From NCBI GenBank assembly GCA_036502625.1, contig DASXYG010000002.1:101447-165446 (forward strand): a stretch of 64,000 nt of DNA, given 5' to 3'. Positions 7,469 through 16,107 of the stretch are shown piece by piece (the stretch's first letter is position 1; each line of letters begins with the position of its first letter). Below the pieces are notes generated by a model, which made no database searches, had not been told where the DNA came from, and was given only the letters and a program-made list of their open reading frames with translations. The position numbers and the translations under genes were made by a program. The DNA comes from DASXYG01 sp036502625 (GTDB lineage: Bacteria; Actinomycetota; Actinomycetes; Streptosporangiales; Streptosporangiaceae).

Positions 7469-9024
7469 CCCAGATCTCCATTCGCCGCGCGTTGATCAGC
7501 GTGTACGACAAGTCCGGGATCGAGGACCTGGCCCGCGGCCTGCACCAGGCCGGGATCCAGATCGTCTCCACCGGCTCCACGGCCGCGCGCATCGCCGACG
7601 CGGGCGTGCCGGTGAGCAAGGTCGAGAAGCTGACCGGGTTCCCCGAGTGCCTCGACGGCCGGGTCAAGACCCTGCACCCGCGCATCCACGCGGGCCTGCT
7701 GGCCGACCGGCGCAACCCCGAGCACGTCCAGCAGCTCGACGAGCTCGACGTCGAACCGTTCGAGCTGCTGATCTCGAACCTCTACCCGTTCACGCAGACC
7801 GTCGCGTCCGGCGCGGAGCCCGACGACTGCGTCGAGCAGATCGACATCGGCGGCCCCGCCATGGTGCGCGCAGCGGCGAAGAACCACGCCAACGTCGCGG
7901 TCGTCGTCGACCCGGGCGCGTACTCCGACGTCCTGGCCGCGATCGCCTCCGGCGGGTTCACGCTGGAGCAGCGCAAGCGCCTCGCCGCCCGCGCGTACGC
8001 CCACACCGCCGAGTACGACGCGGCCGTGGCGTCCTGGTTCGCCGCCTCCTACGCCCCCGACGACAGCGCCGCGGAGACCGGCTGGCCGGACTTCATCGGG
8101 TTCGCGGAGCACCGCAAGACCCCGCTGCGCTACGGCGAGAACCCGCACCAGCCCGCCGCGCTGTACTCCTCGGCTTCCGGCGGCCTCGCCGACGCCGAGC
8201 AGGTGCACGGCAAGGAGATGTCGTACAACAACTACGTCGACACCGACGCCGCGCGCCGCGCCGCGTACGACTTCGGCGAGCCCTGCGTCGCGATCATCAA
8301 GCACGCGAACCCGTGCGGCATCGCGGTCGGCGGCGACATCGCGGAGGCGCACCGCAAGGCGCACGCCTGCGACCCCGTCTCGGCGTACGGCGGCGTCATC
8401 GCCACGAACCGCCCCGTCTCGGTGGCGATGGCCGAGCAGGTCGCGGAGATCTTCACCGAGGTCGTCGTGGCCCCGGGGTTCGACGACGGCGCGCTGGACG
8501 TCCTGACCCGCAAGAAGAACATCCGCCTGCTGCGCTGCGGTCCGCTGTCCGCTGAGCCGCGCGACGAATGGCGGCGCATCGACGGCGGCCTGCTCGTCCA
8601 GCGCGCCGACCTCGTCGACGCCCCCGGCGACGACCCCGCCGCGTGGGAGCTGAAGACCGGCGAGGCCGCCGACCCCGCCACCCTGGCCGACCTGGCGTTC
8701 GCCTGGCGGGCGATCCGCGCCGTGAAGTCCAACGCGATCCTGCTCGCCGCCGACGGCGCCACCGTGGGCGTCGGCATGGGCCAGGTCAACCGGGTCGACT
8801 CGGCCCGCCTCGCGGTCAACCGCGCCGGCGACCGCGCCGCCGGTTCGGTAGCCGCGAGCGACGCGTTCTTCCCCTTCGCCGACGGCCTTGAGGTGCTGAC
8901 CGCCGGGGGCGTCCGCGCGGTCGTCGAACCGGGCGGCTCCATCCGCGACGAGGACGTCATCGAGGCGGCGGGCGCGGCGGGCATCACGCTCTACTTCACC
9001 GGCACCCGGCACTTCTACCACTGA
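7465..9024 (+). CDS. purH: Bifunctional AICAR formyltransferase / IMP cyclohydrolase
   Basis: Catalyses the last two steps of IMP synthesis. The 519-residue protein has an N-terminal IMP cyclohydrolase domain of about 200 residues (VYDKSGIEDLARGL, STGSTA, FPECLDGRVKTLHP, KNHANV) and a C-terminal AICAR transformylase domain. The transformylase motif KHANPCGIA carries Lys279-His280. It ends in the typical YFTGTRHFYH. Translation is coupled to purN by a 4-base overlap. A hairpin 21 bases after the stop ends the purNH unit, so the A/B array beyond it is a separate transcript. Confidence 0.98.
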   Translation: MTQISIRRALISVYDKSGIEDLARGLHQAGIQIVSTGSTAARIADAGVPVSKVEKLTGFPECLDGRVKTLHPRIHAGLLADRRNPEHVQQLDELDVEPFELLISNLYPFTQTVASGAEPDDCVEQIDIGGPAMVRAAAKNHANVAVVVDPGAYSDVLAAIASGGFTLEQRKRLAARAYAHTAEYDAAVASWFAASYAPDDSAAETGWPDFIGFAEHRKTPLRYGENPHQPAALYSSASGGLADAEQVHGKEMSYNNYVDTDAARRAAYDFGEPCVAIIKHANPCGIAVGGDIAEAHRKAHACDPVSAYGGVIATNRPVSVAMAEQVAEIFTEVVVAPGFDDGALDVLTRKKNIRLLRCGPLSAEPRDEWRRIDGGLLVQRADLVDAPGDDPAAWELKTGEAADPATLADLAFAWRAIRAVKSNAILLAADGATVGVGMGQVNRVDSARLAVNRAGDRAAGSVAASDAFFPFADGLEVLTAGGVRAVVEPGGSIRDEDVIEAAGAAGITLYFTGTRHFYH

Positions 9025-9045
9025 CCCGCCGCCGCCCACTCGGGC

Positions 9046-9072
9046 ACGGGGCCTCGGATTCCGGGGCCCCGT
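9046..9072 (+). terminator. Hairpin terminator after purNH
   Basis: An 8-bp perfect stem ACGGGGCC / GGCCCCGT with an 11-base loop lies 21 bases beyond the purH stop. It separates purNH from the A/B array. Confidence 0.6.
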
Positions 9073-9085
9073 ATAGGCCCGGAGA

Positions 9086-9123
9086 CTCAAGATCGGGTGT
9101 CGAGTCTCACATCTTGCTCAAAT
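9086..9123 (+). promoter_or_regulatory. Shared CTCAA-type element upstream of unit A1
   Basis: CTCAAAT (9117-9123) lies 40 bases before the A1 start, with a CTCAAG copy at 9086-9091. The same word occurs upstream of A2 and A5, where it is paired with CTCAAG at a spacing of three. It is probably a promoter or operator part specific to the array; which is not known. Confidence 0.4.
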
Positions 9124-9162
9124 CCGTGGACGGCATTTGTGGCCCACCGGGCAAGGTGGGGC

Positions 9163-10701
9163 ATGGCGCGGAGAAGGGTGAGGGCGAGCCCACCAGGCGG
9201 ATACGCGGAACCGCCGCCCAGGGGCCCACGACCGGACAGACGATCGCGTGACGCGCGGGAGCGCGGTGGGTTAACGCTGGAATACCTCGCGATGGGCGTG
9301 CTGGCGGCGCTCATCGTCGCGCTGCTCGCGACGGCGAGTCTGGGCGGGACCTTCGCCGAGGGCGTCAAGATCGTGGTCTGCCGCATCGTCACCCTGGGCA
9401 AGGGCCCATGCGACACGATCGGCGGCGAGCAGAAGCCTGAGCAGCCCAACTACCTGCCCGTCTACTGCGATGCCCTGATCGACACCCGCGGCAGTGGCGT
9501 CTCGGGGAGCCTCGACCTCAAGGTCTTCAAGATCAACTACGCCACGAACTACTCGCTGATGTGGGAGAAGCTCGCGAACGGCGAGGTGTGGATCACCATC
9601 ATGCCCAAGGACAAGAAGGGCACGGCGGAGGTCAAGGCCGGCGACTACGTGAGCCTCGGCGGGAACGCGCACGCGTCGATCGGCGATACGTACCAGTTCC
9701 AGAGCGACGACGAGGCCAACAAATGGGTGGACACGCTCCGCAATAACGTCAACGAGCACAACCCGGCGAGCTGGCGCTTCTGGAACCCGTTCGACGGCGG
9801 CGAGGTCAAGCTGAAGGAGCCGGTGATCCATGCGGAGACGACCGGCTACGGCGTGCAGGTCGGCGGGAACCTCGAGGTGGACATCCCGCTGGAGTTCGTG
9901 AACGTCAAGTTCGGCGAGGGCGTGACCGGAAAGCTCGACCGTGACGTGATCCACGAGAAATGGCATCTCTGGGACCCGAAGAAGAACCGCTACTGGGACA
10001 ACGATTCGATTTCCTACAAGCTCAGCGGCGAGATCGATCCCAGTGTGAACGGGAGCGTCGAGGTCCCGGGCGCGGCGGAGGTGGGCGGCCATGGCGGCCA
10101 GAAATACAAATGGACGTCCACGATCCGGTACATGTACAACCCGGACGGAACGGTCGCGAACATCCGCTGGATCACGACGTACGAGAACGGCTGGCAAGGC
10201 GGCGTCGATTCCAAGGCCGGACTGGTCTCCGGAAAGGTGAACGGTTCGACGACAAGTGAGGTGACCCGCTTCACGCAGCTCAATTTCGACGACCCGAACG
10301 ACGCCACGGACCCGCTCTCGAAGAACGACGCCGAAAGCCAGCAGAAGGTCGCCCGCGACTACATCGACCAGCACGGGAAGGTCCTTCCGATGCCGATCCT
10401 CAACGCGATCACCGGAAAGACCGAGGCGGTGACCGACGACCCCGGGCCCGACGCCGATCCGCTCGACAGAATGATGTACGAGAAAGGCAAGGACTGGGCG
10501 TGGGAAGGCGACAACACGGAAAGCCAGGGGAGCATCGGTATCGGGCCGATCAGCCGCGACACGAGCCACCTGAGAAAGGTGACCGACAAGGCGAAGTACC
10601 TGGGCCCGCCCGTCGACGGCCATCGTAAGTACCTCGACTTCCCGGCCTGCGAGGCGTCGAAGGCGCCGAAGGAGCACGACTGGCGACTGGACGGATACTG
10701 A
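9163..10701 (+). CDS. A1: pilin-like membrane-anchored protein of the A/B array (divergent member)
   Basis: A 512-residue protein of unrecognised family. After a basic, proline-rich N-terminus comes RGGLTLEY (residues 34-41) followed by one hydrophobic segment to about residue 63. This looks like a Flp-type prepilin signal: cleavage after Gly35 would put Glu40 and Tyr41 at +5/+6. The rest should lie outside the membrane. Cys73, Cys83, Cys102 and Cys496 match the four cysteines kept in every A protein. The body is hydrophilic and probably beta-rich. ATG 9163 is preferred because GGTGGGG precedes it and the shared CTCAAAT element would otherwise be coding. It is the most divergent copy: it lacks the NPQWCLSS block and ends in a 16-residue tail after the last cysteine. 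B1 begins 2 bases after its stop. Confidence 0.7.
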   Translation: MARRRVRASPPGGYAEPPPRGPRPDRRSRDARERGGLTLEYLAMGVLAALIVALLATASLGGTFAEGVKIVVCRIVTLGKGPCDTIGGEQKPEQPNYLPVYCDALIDTRGSGVSGSLDLKVFKINYATNYSLMWEKLANGEVWITIMPKDKKGTAEVKAGDYVSLGGNAHASIGDTYQFQSDDEANKWVDTLRNNVNEHNPASWRFWNPFDGGEVKLKEPVIHAETTGYGVQVGGNLEVDIPLEFVNVKFGEGVTGKLDRDVIHEKWHLWDPKKNRYWDNDSISYKLSGEIDPSVNGSVEVPGAAEVGGHGGQKYKWTSTIRYMYNPDGTVANIRWITTYENGWQGGVDSKAGLVSGKVNGSTTSEVTRFTQLNFDDPNDATDPLSKNDAESQQKVARDYIDQHGKVLPMPILNAITGKTEAVTDDPGPDADPLDRMMYEKGKDWAWEGDNTESQGSIGIGPISRDTSHLRKVTDKAKYLGPPVDGHRKYLDFPACEASKAPKEHDWRLDGY

Positions 10702-10703
10702 TC

Positions 10704-11114
10704 ATGGATCTCGTTCGCTCATGGCTGGCCGGGATCGCCGGCTGGGTGGCCGCGATGTGGCTGACCGCGCTGCTCGGCCGCGCCGGCGGCGACCAGGGCG
10801 CGTTCGGCTCGCTGTTCGGCCGGGTGCTGTGGCTGTACCTGCCGCTGCTGGTGGCGTACGCGCTCATCGCCGGTGCCGCCGCCGGCGCGCACACCCGACC
10901 GCACCGGGAGAACCGGGTCCGCCACCTCGTGGCGGTGCTGCCGGTGCCCGTGCTGATGATCCTCCTTGCGACGGTCCTCGGCGCGGGCGGACCCGCCGCG
11001 TTGTCCGGTCTGGTGATGTCCGTCCTGTTCGCCTGCGTGGGCGGAGCGGCCGGATGGGTGGGCGCGGACCTGCTCTGGATGCGGTTCACGCGCGACCGGG
11101 AATCGTACTTCTGA
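10704..11114 (+). CDS. B1: four-helix membrane protein of the A/B array
   Basis: A 136-residue integral membrane protein with about four hydrophobic helices, starting MDLVRSWLAG. The opening MDL-[VIL]-[RK] is shared by all five B proteins, and it ends in the aromatic tail RESYF. A basic stretch (HTRPHRENRVRH) between helices two and three suggests a cytoplasmic loop. It starts 2 bases after A1 stops, so translation is probably coupled. No known family was recognised. Its regular partnership with an A protein suggests that it holds, assembles or protects against that protein. Confidence 0.7.
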   Translation: MDLVRSWLAGIAGWVAAMWLTALLGRAGGDQGAFGSLFGRVLWLYLPLLVAYALIAGAAAGAHTRPHRENRVRHLVAVLPVPVLMILLATVLGAGGPAALSGLVMSVLFACVGGAAGWVGADLLWMRFTRDRESYF

Positions 11115-11153
11115 CCAACTCCTGACCAACATCATCCGTCCTCAATTCGGACG

Positions 11154-11182
11154 AGGGGGCCCAAGTTACTTGGGCCCCCTTT
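11154..11182 (+). terminator. Terminator after A1-B1
   Basis: A perfect 12-bp stem AGGGGGCCCAAG / CTTGGGCCCCCT with a 3-base loop and a short T-run begins 40 bases after B1. A closely similar hairpin with the same downstream TAGGGCCCTG sequence follows B4. Confidence 0.8.
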
Positions 11183-11236
11183 GATACGTAGGGCCCTGCC
11201 CTCCGAAAACTCCGCTGTGTAGCGTCCCGACTAAAG

Positions 11237-11252
11237 CTCAAGTAGCTCAAAT
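11237..11252 (+). promoter_or_regulatory. Direct repeat CTCAAG-N3-CTCAAAT upstream of A2
   Basis: CTCAAG (11237-11242), three bases, then CTCAAAT (11246-11252), 28 bases before the A2 start. The same arrangement and spacing occur upstream of A5. It is a likely regulator or RNA polymerase site for the array. Confidence 0.5.
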
Positions 11253-11280
11253 CGGCGCGGGGGTGAGGAGGCGGTCGGCC

Positions 11281-12873
11281 ATGCTGATCCGTCGGCGGGT
11301 GTATGGCGATCGTGGTTCGTCCTTCGCGCAGTGGCTTGCCCTCGGTGTGCTCGCCGCGGTCATCGTCGCGGGGCTGAGCCCGATCGTCGGAACGTCCGTG
11401 AGTGATGGCGTATCCCGGGTCATCTGCGAGATCGTCAACGGCGGCGACGCATCGAAATGCAAGGACCAGACCGGCGGAAACAAGATCGACACCAATCCGC
11501 AATGGTGCCTGAGCTCGATGGAGTCCAACGGGTACAACTACGGAATGAGCTTCCTGGTCTTCAAGATCGGTGCGGGCTTCAAGGAGATCAGGTACGACTC
11601 CCGCGAAGAGGACCTCGACGGGAAGGTCAAGCACTACATTTACGTCGCGTACGTCAATTCCGGCGATGCCGGCATCGATCTGGAGAAGGCCAAAGGCGGC
11701 AAGAAGATCGACGTAGGCGGCGGCCTCAGCCTCAATTACGGTGACATGTACCGGCTGACGCCGGATCAGTACAAGAAGTTCCACGATGGGCTGGATCTCT
11801 GGCAGATGTATCTCCAGGCGTTGCAGGCACCGGACCCGGGCGGCGGCATGGGCGGCGGCGGCTTCGGGGTCTGGGAGGCGTACAAGATCATGGCGCACCA
11901 GAAGGGGCTCGACTGGCCGCCGAAGATGGCGATCGACCCGACGATCACCTTCGCCGAGGGCACGGCGCAGGGCAAGGGCGAGGGCTCGATCCCCATCAAC
12001 CTGGACAAGAAGCTCCAGTCGCCCGGCAAGTACCTCCTTCCGAACGGCGCCACGGTGGGCACCACCCAGGCGCACACGGTGACCGTCGAGCACTGGAACA
12101 TCTACCAGGACCCGCAGGGCAACATCCTCCCGGCGACCGCGACGTACCACACGACCTCCGGCACCTACACGATCGGCGTCGACCGCACGGGCACGAAGAA
12201 GCCCACCGATACCAAGCGCGGCGGAAGCGTGAACGTCGGCGCCACCGCGACATACGACTACAGCAACACCACCCGCGTCACGCGTGACGACAAGTCCGGG
12301 AAGCTGCGCAACATCCGCTACGTCATCACCTACGGCGACAAGGGCAGCCTGAACCGCGGTGTCGAGGTCAACGGCAAGGACCGCGGCAAGGGCAACAAGT
12401 CCGCGGGCGGCGGCTACAGCGACACGCACAGCGATGGCAAGCTGCACACCGAGGTCATCCAGATCAACTTCGCCCTCGACGACCCCGCCAACCAGCAGAT
12501 CGGCGAGAACTGGCTGAAGAACCACGGCCTGGAGATGCCGCCGGAGGTCGTGAACGAGGTGTTCCCGAAGACCGGCGCGGTGCCCGGCATCCCGGACGAC
12601 AAGCCGACCGCCGCTCCGCCGCCGGCCAACGCCGACCCGTTCGACAAGCTCATCTACGACCGCGCGATGGGCTGGAAGACCGACGCCGAGACCAAGGACC
12701 AGGCGAACGAGTTCAACGCCACGCTCCCGTTCGGCAAGGGCGTCGGGTTCAACCTGGCGGTCACCTCGGCACAGGCCAAGACGATGAAGGCGCAGATCCT
12801 CGACGCGCCGGGCAGCGACGGGGAGCGGCACTGGATCGACTATCCCGACTGCACGGATGCGGGGAACCACTGA
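11281..12873 (+). CDS. A2: pilin-like membrane-anchored protein of the A/B array
   Basis: A 530-residue paralogue of A3 and A5; family not recognised. A short basic N-terminus and DRGSSFAQW (residues 10-18) lead into one hydrophobic helix (about 18-38). If processed like a Flp prepilin after Gly12, Gln17 replaces the usual +5 glutamate. Cys49, Cys60, Cys76 and Cys524 are the four array-wide cysteines. The exported part has an N-terminal module (NPQWCLSSM, RYDSREED, KHYIYVAYV, YRLTP), a Gly-rich linker near residues 190-197, a beta-rich middle (HWNIY, ATYHTTSGTYT, TRVTRDDKSGK) and a conserved end (GLEMPP, PGIPDDK, DPFDKLIYD, WIDYPDC, AGNH). GAGGAGG precedes the ATG at 11281, which decides the start. 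B2 follows after 70 bases. Confidence 0.75.
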   Translation: MLIRRRVYGDRGSSFAQWLALGVLAAVIVAGLSPIVGTSVSDGVSRVICEIVNGGDASKCKDQTGGNKIDTNPQWCLSSMESNGYNYGMSFLVFKIGAGFKEIRYDSREEDLDGKVKHYIYVAYVNSGDAGIDLEKAKGGKKIDVGGGLSLNYGDMYRLTPDQYKKFHDGLDLWQMYLQALQAPDPGGGMGGGGFGVWEAYKIMAHQKGLDWPPKMAIDPTITFAEGTAQGKGEGSIPINLDKKLQSPGKYLLPNGATVGTTQAHTVTVEHWNIYQDPQGNILPATATYHTTSGTYTIGVDRTGTKKPTDTKRGGSVNVGATATYDYSNTTRVTRDDKSGKLRNIRYVITYGDKGSLNRGVEVNGKDRGKGNKSAGGGYSDTHSDGKLHTEVIQINFALDDPANQQIGENWLKNHGLEMPPEVVNEVFPKTGAVPGIPDDKPTAAPPPANADPFDKLIYDRAMGWKTDAETKDQANEFNATLPFGKGVGFNLAVTSAQAKTMKAQILDAPGSDGERHWIDYPDCTDAGNH

Positions 12874-12943
12874 TGGGGACCATGGAAGGTGCGCGGCGCC
12901 CCGGGCGCTCGCCGTCCGTACCCCGAACGGGAGGTCGAGTGAC

Positions 12944-13366
12944 GTGGACCTGATCCGCCCCGCGGTCGTCGCGGTGGTCACCTGGTTCGTCGCCGGTTTC
13001 CTCGCCGGAATGCTGTACGGCTTCGCCACCATCTCGTCGCCGACCATGTCCACCCCGGCGCGGTTCATCTGGGCCATCGCCCTGCAACTGGCGGTCGGCC
13101 TGATCACCGCCGGGGCCGCGGCACTGGCACACGGCCGCCCGCGGCGCGCCGACATACGCCGCCACGCGATGGCCTCCGCCGGATTCGTCGCCGTGCTCGC
13201 GGTCGTGTCGGCCATCGGCAACCTCGTGTCCGCCACGTCGGTGCTGACGACCGTTGTGGCGCTCGTGCCGCAACTGGTCGGCGGCGTGCTGGGCTGGCTG
13301 CTGGTCAGCCGGGTGGTCCGGCGGTCGGAATGGCGCGAGACGGCCGCGCACGGCGCGTATTACTGA
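12944..13366 (+). CDS. B2: four-helix membrane protein of the A/B array
   Basis: A 140-residue membrane protein with about four hydrophobic helices and a basic loop (HGRPRRADIRRH) in the middle. It begins MDLIRPAVVAVVTWF and ends AAHGAYY, the aromatic tail shared by most B proteins. It is closest to B3: the two share the opening, AALAHGR and GWLLVSRV. The GTG at 12944 is selected because GGAGG lies 9 bases upstream; the open frame extends into the end of A2 without a plausible start. Expressed with A2. Function unknown. Confidence 0.7.
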   Translation: MDLIRPAVVAVVTWFVAGFLAGMLYGFATISSPTMSTPARFIWAIALQLAVGLITAGAAALAHGRPRRADIRRHAMASAGFVAVLAVVSAIGNLVSATSVLTTVVALVPQLVGGVLGWLLVSRVVRRSEWRETAAHGAYY

Positions 13367-13422
13367 CTGCTGAGCGGCCCGGCCCCGATGCGGCCGGGCA
13401 TGGACGGAGAGGCGGGTCGGCG

Positions 13423-15015
13423 ATGCTGGTCCGGCGGCGGGTCTTAGGCGATCGCGGATCGTCGTACTTCCAGTGGCTTGCGCTGGGCGTGCTCGCCGCG
13501 GTCATCGTCGCCGGGCTCACGCCGGTCGTCGGCGCGGCGATCAGCGACGGCGCCGTCCGGGTCATCTGCCGGATCGTCCACCAGGGCGCGACCGCGGACT
13601 GCACGGGAACCCAGGCCCCGAACCCCGGGAAGATCGACATCAACCCGCAGTGGTGCCTCAGCTCGATGCATTCGGACGGGTTCCAGAACACCCTGAGCTA
13701 CTCGGTCTTCAGCATCGGCTCGGGCTACAAGGTCATCAGGTACGACTCCCGCGAAGAGGACTTCGACGGCAAGGTCAAGCACTACGTCTACCTGGCCTTC
13801 GTCGACTCCGGCGACGCCGGGATCGACCTCCAGAAGGCGAAGAACGGCAAGCAGATCGACGTCGGCGGCGGCGAGTACGTCAACTACGGCGACTTCTACC
13901 GCCTGACGCCCGACGAGTACAACAGGTTCAGCAAGAGCATCAAGCTCTGGCAGAACTACATGTACGCCGAGTCGCATCCGTGGGGGACCAGCGGCGGCGG
14001 CATCTCCGACCACACCGTCTACCAGGCCTACCAGCGGATGGCCAAGGACGAGGGGCTGGACTTCCCGCCGAAGATCCCCGGCCCGGCGATCACCTTCGGC
14101 GAGCACAGCGAGCAGGGCAGGGCCGAGGGCAAGATCCCGTTCAACGGGGACAAGAAGCTGAAGTTGCCGACGAAGTACGTCGTGCCCAACGGCGGCACGG
14201 TCGCCACCACCCAGGCGCACACCGTGACCACCGAGCACTGGTACATCTACAAGGACCCGAACGGCAACATCCTCCCGGCGACCGCGACGTACCACACGAC
14301 CTCCGGCACGTACACGGTCGGCGTCGGCCGTTCGGCGGGGAAGTCGACGAAGACCGGCAGCGGCGCCAAGGCGAACGCCGACGCCGAGTACACCCTCGAC
14401 TACAGCAACACCACGCGCGTCACGCGTGACGACAAGACCGGGAAGCTGCGCAGCATCCGCTACGTCATCACGTACGGCGACAAGGGCAGCCTGAACCGGG
14501 GCGTGGGGGTCAACGGCAAGGACCGCGGCAAGGGCAAGAAGTCCGGCGGCGCCGGCCTGAGCGACACGCACAGCGACGGCAACCTGCACACCGAGGTCAT
14601 CCAGATCAACTTCGCCCTCGACGACGACGCGAATCAGCAGATCGGCGAGAACTGGCTGAAGAACCACGGCCTGGAGATGCCGCCCGAGGTCGTGAACGAG
14701 GTGTTCCCGAAGACCGGCCCGGTGCCCGGCATCCCGGACGACAAGCCCGACGCGGGACCGCCGCCGGCCAACGCCGACCCGTTCGACAAGCTCATCTACG
14801 ACCGCGCGATGGGCTGGAAGACCGACGCCGAGACCAAGGACCAGGCGCTGCGGTTCAGCGCCACGCTCCCGTACGGCAAGGGCATCGGCTTCCAGTCGGA
14901 GCTGTCGTCGCAGGACGCGAAGACCACGAAGGCGCAGATCCTCGACGCGCCCGGCAGCGACGGGCGGCGCCACTGGATCGACTTCCCCGCCTGCACGGCC
15001 GCGGGGAACCACTGA
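13423..15015 (+). CDS. A3: pilin-like membrane-anchored protein of the A/B array
   Basis: A 530-residue near-twin of A2, with the same length and all the same blocks. DRGSSYFQW (residues 10-18) precedes a single hydrophobic helix; the conserved cysteines are Cys49, Cys60, Cys78 and Cys524. From the beta-rich middle onward, long stretches match A2 at the DNA level (for example 14461-14620 against 12331-12490), pointing to recent duplication or gene conversion, while the segment around residues 180-200 differs (SHPWGTSGGGISD). GGAGAGG precedes the ATG. B2 ends 56 bases upstream with no terminator between, so A2-B2-A3-B3 are probably one transcript. Confidence 0.75.
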   Translation: MLVRRRVLGDRGSSYFQWLALGVLAAVIVAGLTPVVGAAISDGAVRVICRIVHQGATADCTGTQAPNPGKIDINPQWCLSSMHSDGFQNTLSYSVFSIGSGYKVIRYDSREEDFDGKVKHYVYLAFVDSGDAGIDLQKAKNGKQIDVGGGEYVNYGDFYRLTPDEYNRFSKSIKLWQNYMYAESHPWGTSGGGISDHTVYQAYQRMAKDEGLDFPPKIPGPAITFGEHSEQGRAEGKIPFNGDKKLKLPTKYVVPNGGTVATTQAHTVTTEHWYIYKDPNGNILPATATYHTTSGTYTVGVGRSAGKSTKTGSGAKANADAEYTLDYSNTTRVTRDDKTGKLRSIRYVITYGDKGSLNRGVGVNGKDRGKGKKSGGAGLSDTHSDGNLHTEVIQINFALDDDANQQIGENWLKNHGLEMPPEVVNEVFPKTGPVPGIPDDKPDAGPPPANADPFDKLIYDRAMGWKTDAETKDQALRFSATLPYGKGIGFQSELSSQDAKTTKAQILDAPGSDGRRHWIDFPACTAAGNH

Positions 15016-15078
15016 TGCGGCCGCGCGCCGGCGCCCTCACGGGTCACCGCCGCGGCCTCGAACGAGAGGCGGAGTGAC

Positions 15079-15501
15079 GTGGACCTGATCCGGCCCGCGC
15101 TCGTCGCGGTGGTCACCTGGTTCCTCACGAGCATCCTCGCCGGGGTGGTGTACGGCCTGTCCACCATGGCCACGCCGGTCACGACGCTCGCGGCGCACAT
15201 CCTGTGGGTCGCCGCCCTGCAACTGGCGGTCGGCCTGGCCGCGGCCGGCGCCGCCGCGCTCGCGCACGGCCGCCGATGGCGCGGCGACCCCCGCCGCCAC
15301 GCGGTCGCCGCGTTCGGCCCCGTCGCCGTGCTCGCCGTCGTCCTGGGCGTCGTCGACATGCTGACGGGCACCGCCGTGCCGCCCGCGGCCGTGGCCCTCG
15401 TGGCGCAGCTCGCCGGCGGGGCGCTGGGGTGGCTGCTGGTCAGCCGGGTGCTCCGCCGTACGGAATGGCGCTCGGCGCCGACCCGCGGCGTGTACTTCTG
15501 A
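15079..15501 (+). CDS. B3: four-helix membrane protein of the A/B array
   Basis: A 140-residue, four-helix membrane protein, the closest relative of B2. It starts MDLIRPALVAVVTWF with a GTG preceded by GAGGCGGAG, has the basic middle loop (HGRRWRGDPRRH) and ends TRGVYF. It lies 63 bases after A3 and is the last gene of the A2-B2-A3-B3 run. A DUF3592 gene converges on it with 14 bases between the stops. Function unknown. Confidence 0.7.
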   Translation: MDLIRPALVAVVTWFLTSILAGVVYGLSTMATPVTTLAAHILWVAALQLAVGLAAAGAAALAHGRRWRGDPRRHAVAAFGPVAVLAVVLGVVDMLTGTAVPPAAVALVAQLAGGALGWLLVSRVLRRTEWRSAPTRGVYF

Positions 15502-15515
15502 CCGCGGCCGTCCCC

Positions 15516-15959
15516 TCAGCCCCGCGCCAGGAGATAGGGGCCGACCGCCAGGACGACGCCGCCGACCAGGAACAGCAGCGCCTCCAGGTATCCGCGGCCG
15601 TCGAGGGTGCCCAGCCGCGCGTGCTCCGGGTCGGCCGGGTCGTACAGCACGGTCACCGGGGCGTCGTCGGACGGCCAGTCGTTGACGCCGACGTCGGCCT
15701 CCACTTCGAGGGTGCGGCCGTCGTGGGTGGTGAACCGCAGCGTCGGGTACTTCGTGCTCCGCGTCGAGCGCCCGGGGTCGTACGCCTCCTCGCGCCAGCC
15801 GACGATCTCGCCGTCCGTACGGACCGCGCCGCCGAGGAAGTTCCGTGTGCGGACCAGCATGCGGGCGCCGTTCACCGCCAGCACGATGCCGACGATCGCG
15901 AAGATCACGAAGATGAACACGGCCGCGCCCTTCCCTTCGCCACGTCGGTCGTCACTCAT
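15516..15959 (-). CDS. DUF3592 protein, first copy, convergent to unit 3
   Basis: A 147-residue protein with an N-terminal and a C-terminal hydrophobic helix and a soluble beta-rich middle: GEIVGWREEAYDP, YPTLRFTTHDGR and VTVLYDPADPEHARL are the usual DUF3592 blocks. DUF3592 has no established function. It is oriented against the A/B units and a second copy occupies the same place after unit 5, so it belongs to the repeated module. The ATG at 15959 begins just upstream of the first helix; the open frame further upstream runs into the A4 promoter region and was not used. Confidence 0.75.
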   Translation of the reverse strand: MSDDRRGEGKGAAVFIFVIFAIVGIVLAVNGARMLVRTRNFLGGAVRTDGEIVGWREEAYDPGRSTRSTKYPTLRFTTHDGRTLEVEADVGVNDWPSDDAPVTVLYDPADPEHARLGTLDGRGYLEALLFLVGGVVLAVGPYLLARG

Positions 15960-16107
15960 CGATCGTGCCGTATCAGGTAGCCGAATACGCCCCTGGGCCC
16001 AGGAATCTTGGGTCCGGGGTGAGGACGTGGGGCCCTGCGATCCGGCCCATCCGATCAGTACGGTCCTCGTGCTCGTCCAGATCGTCGATGGAGGCGGAGG
16101 CCTGCTC

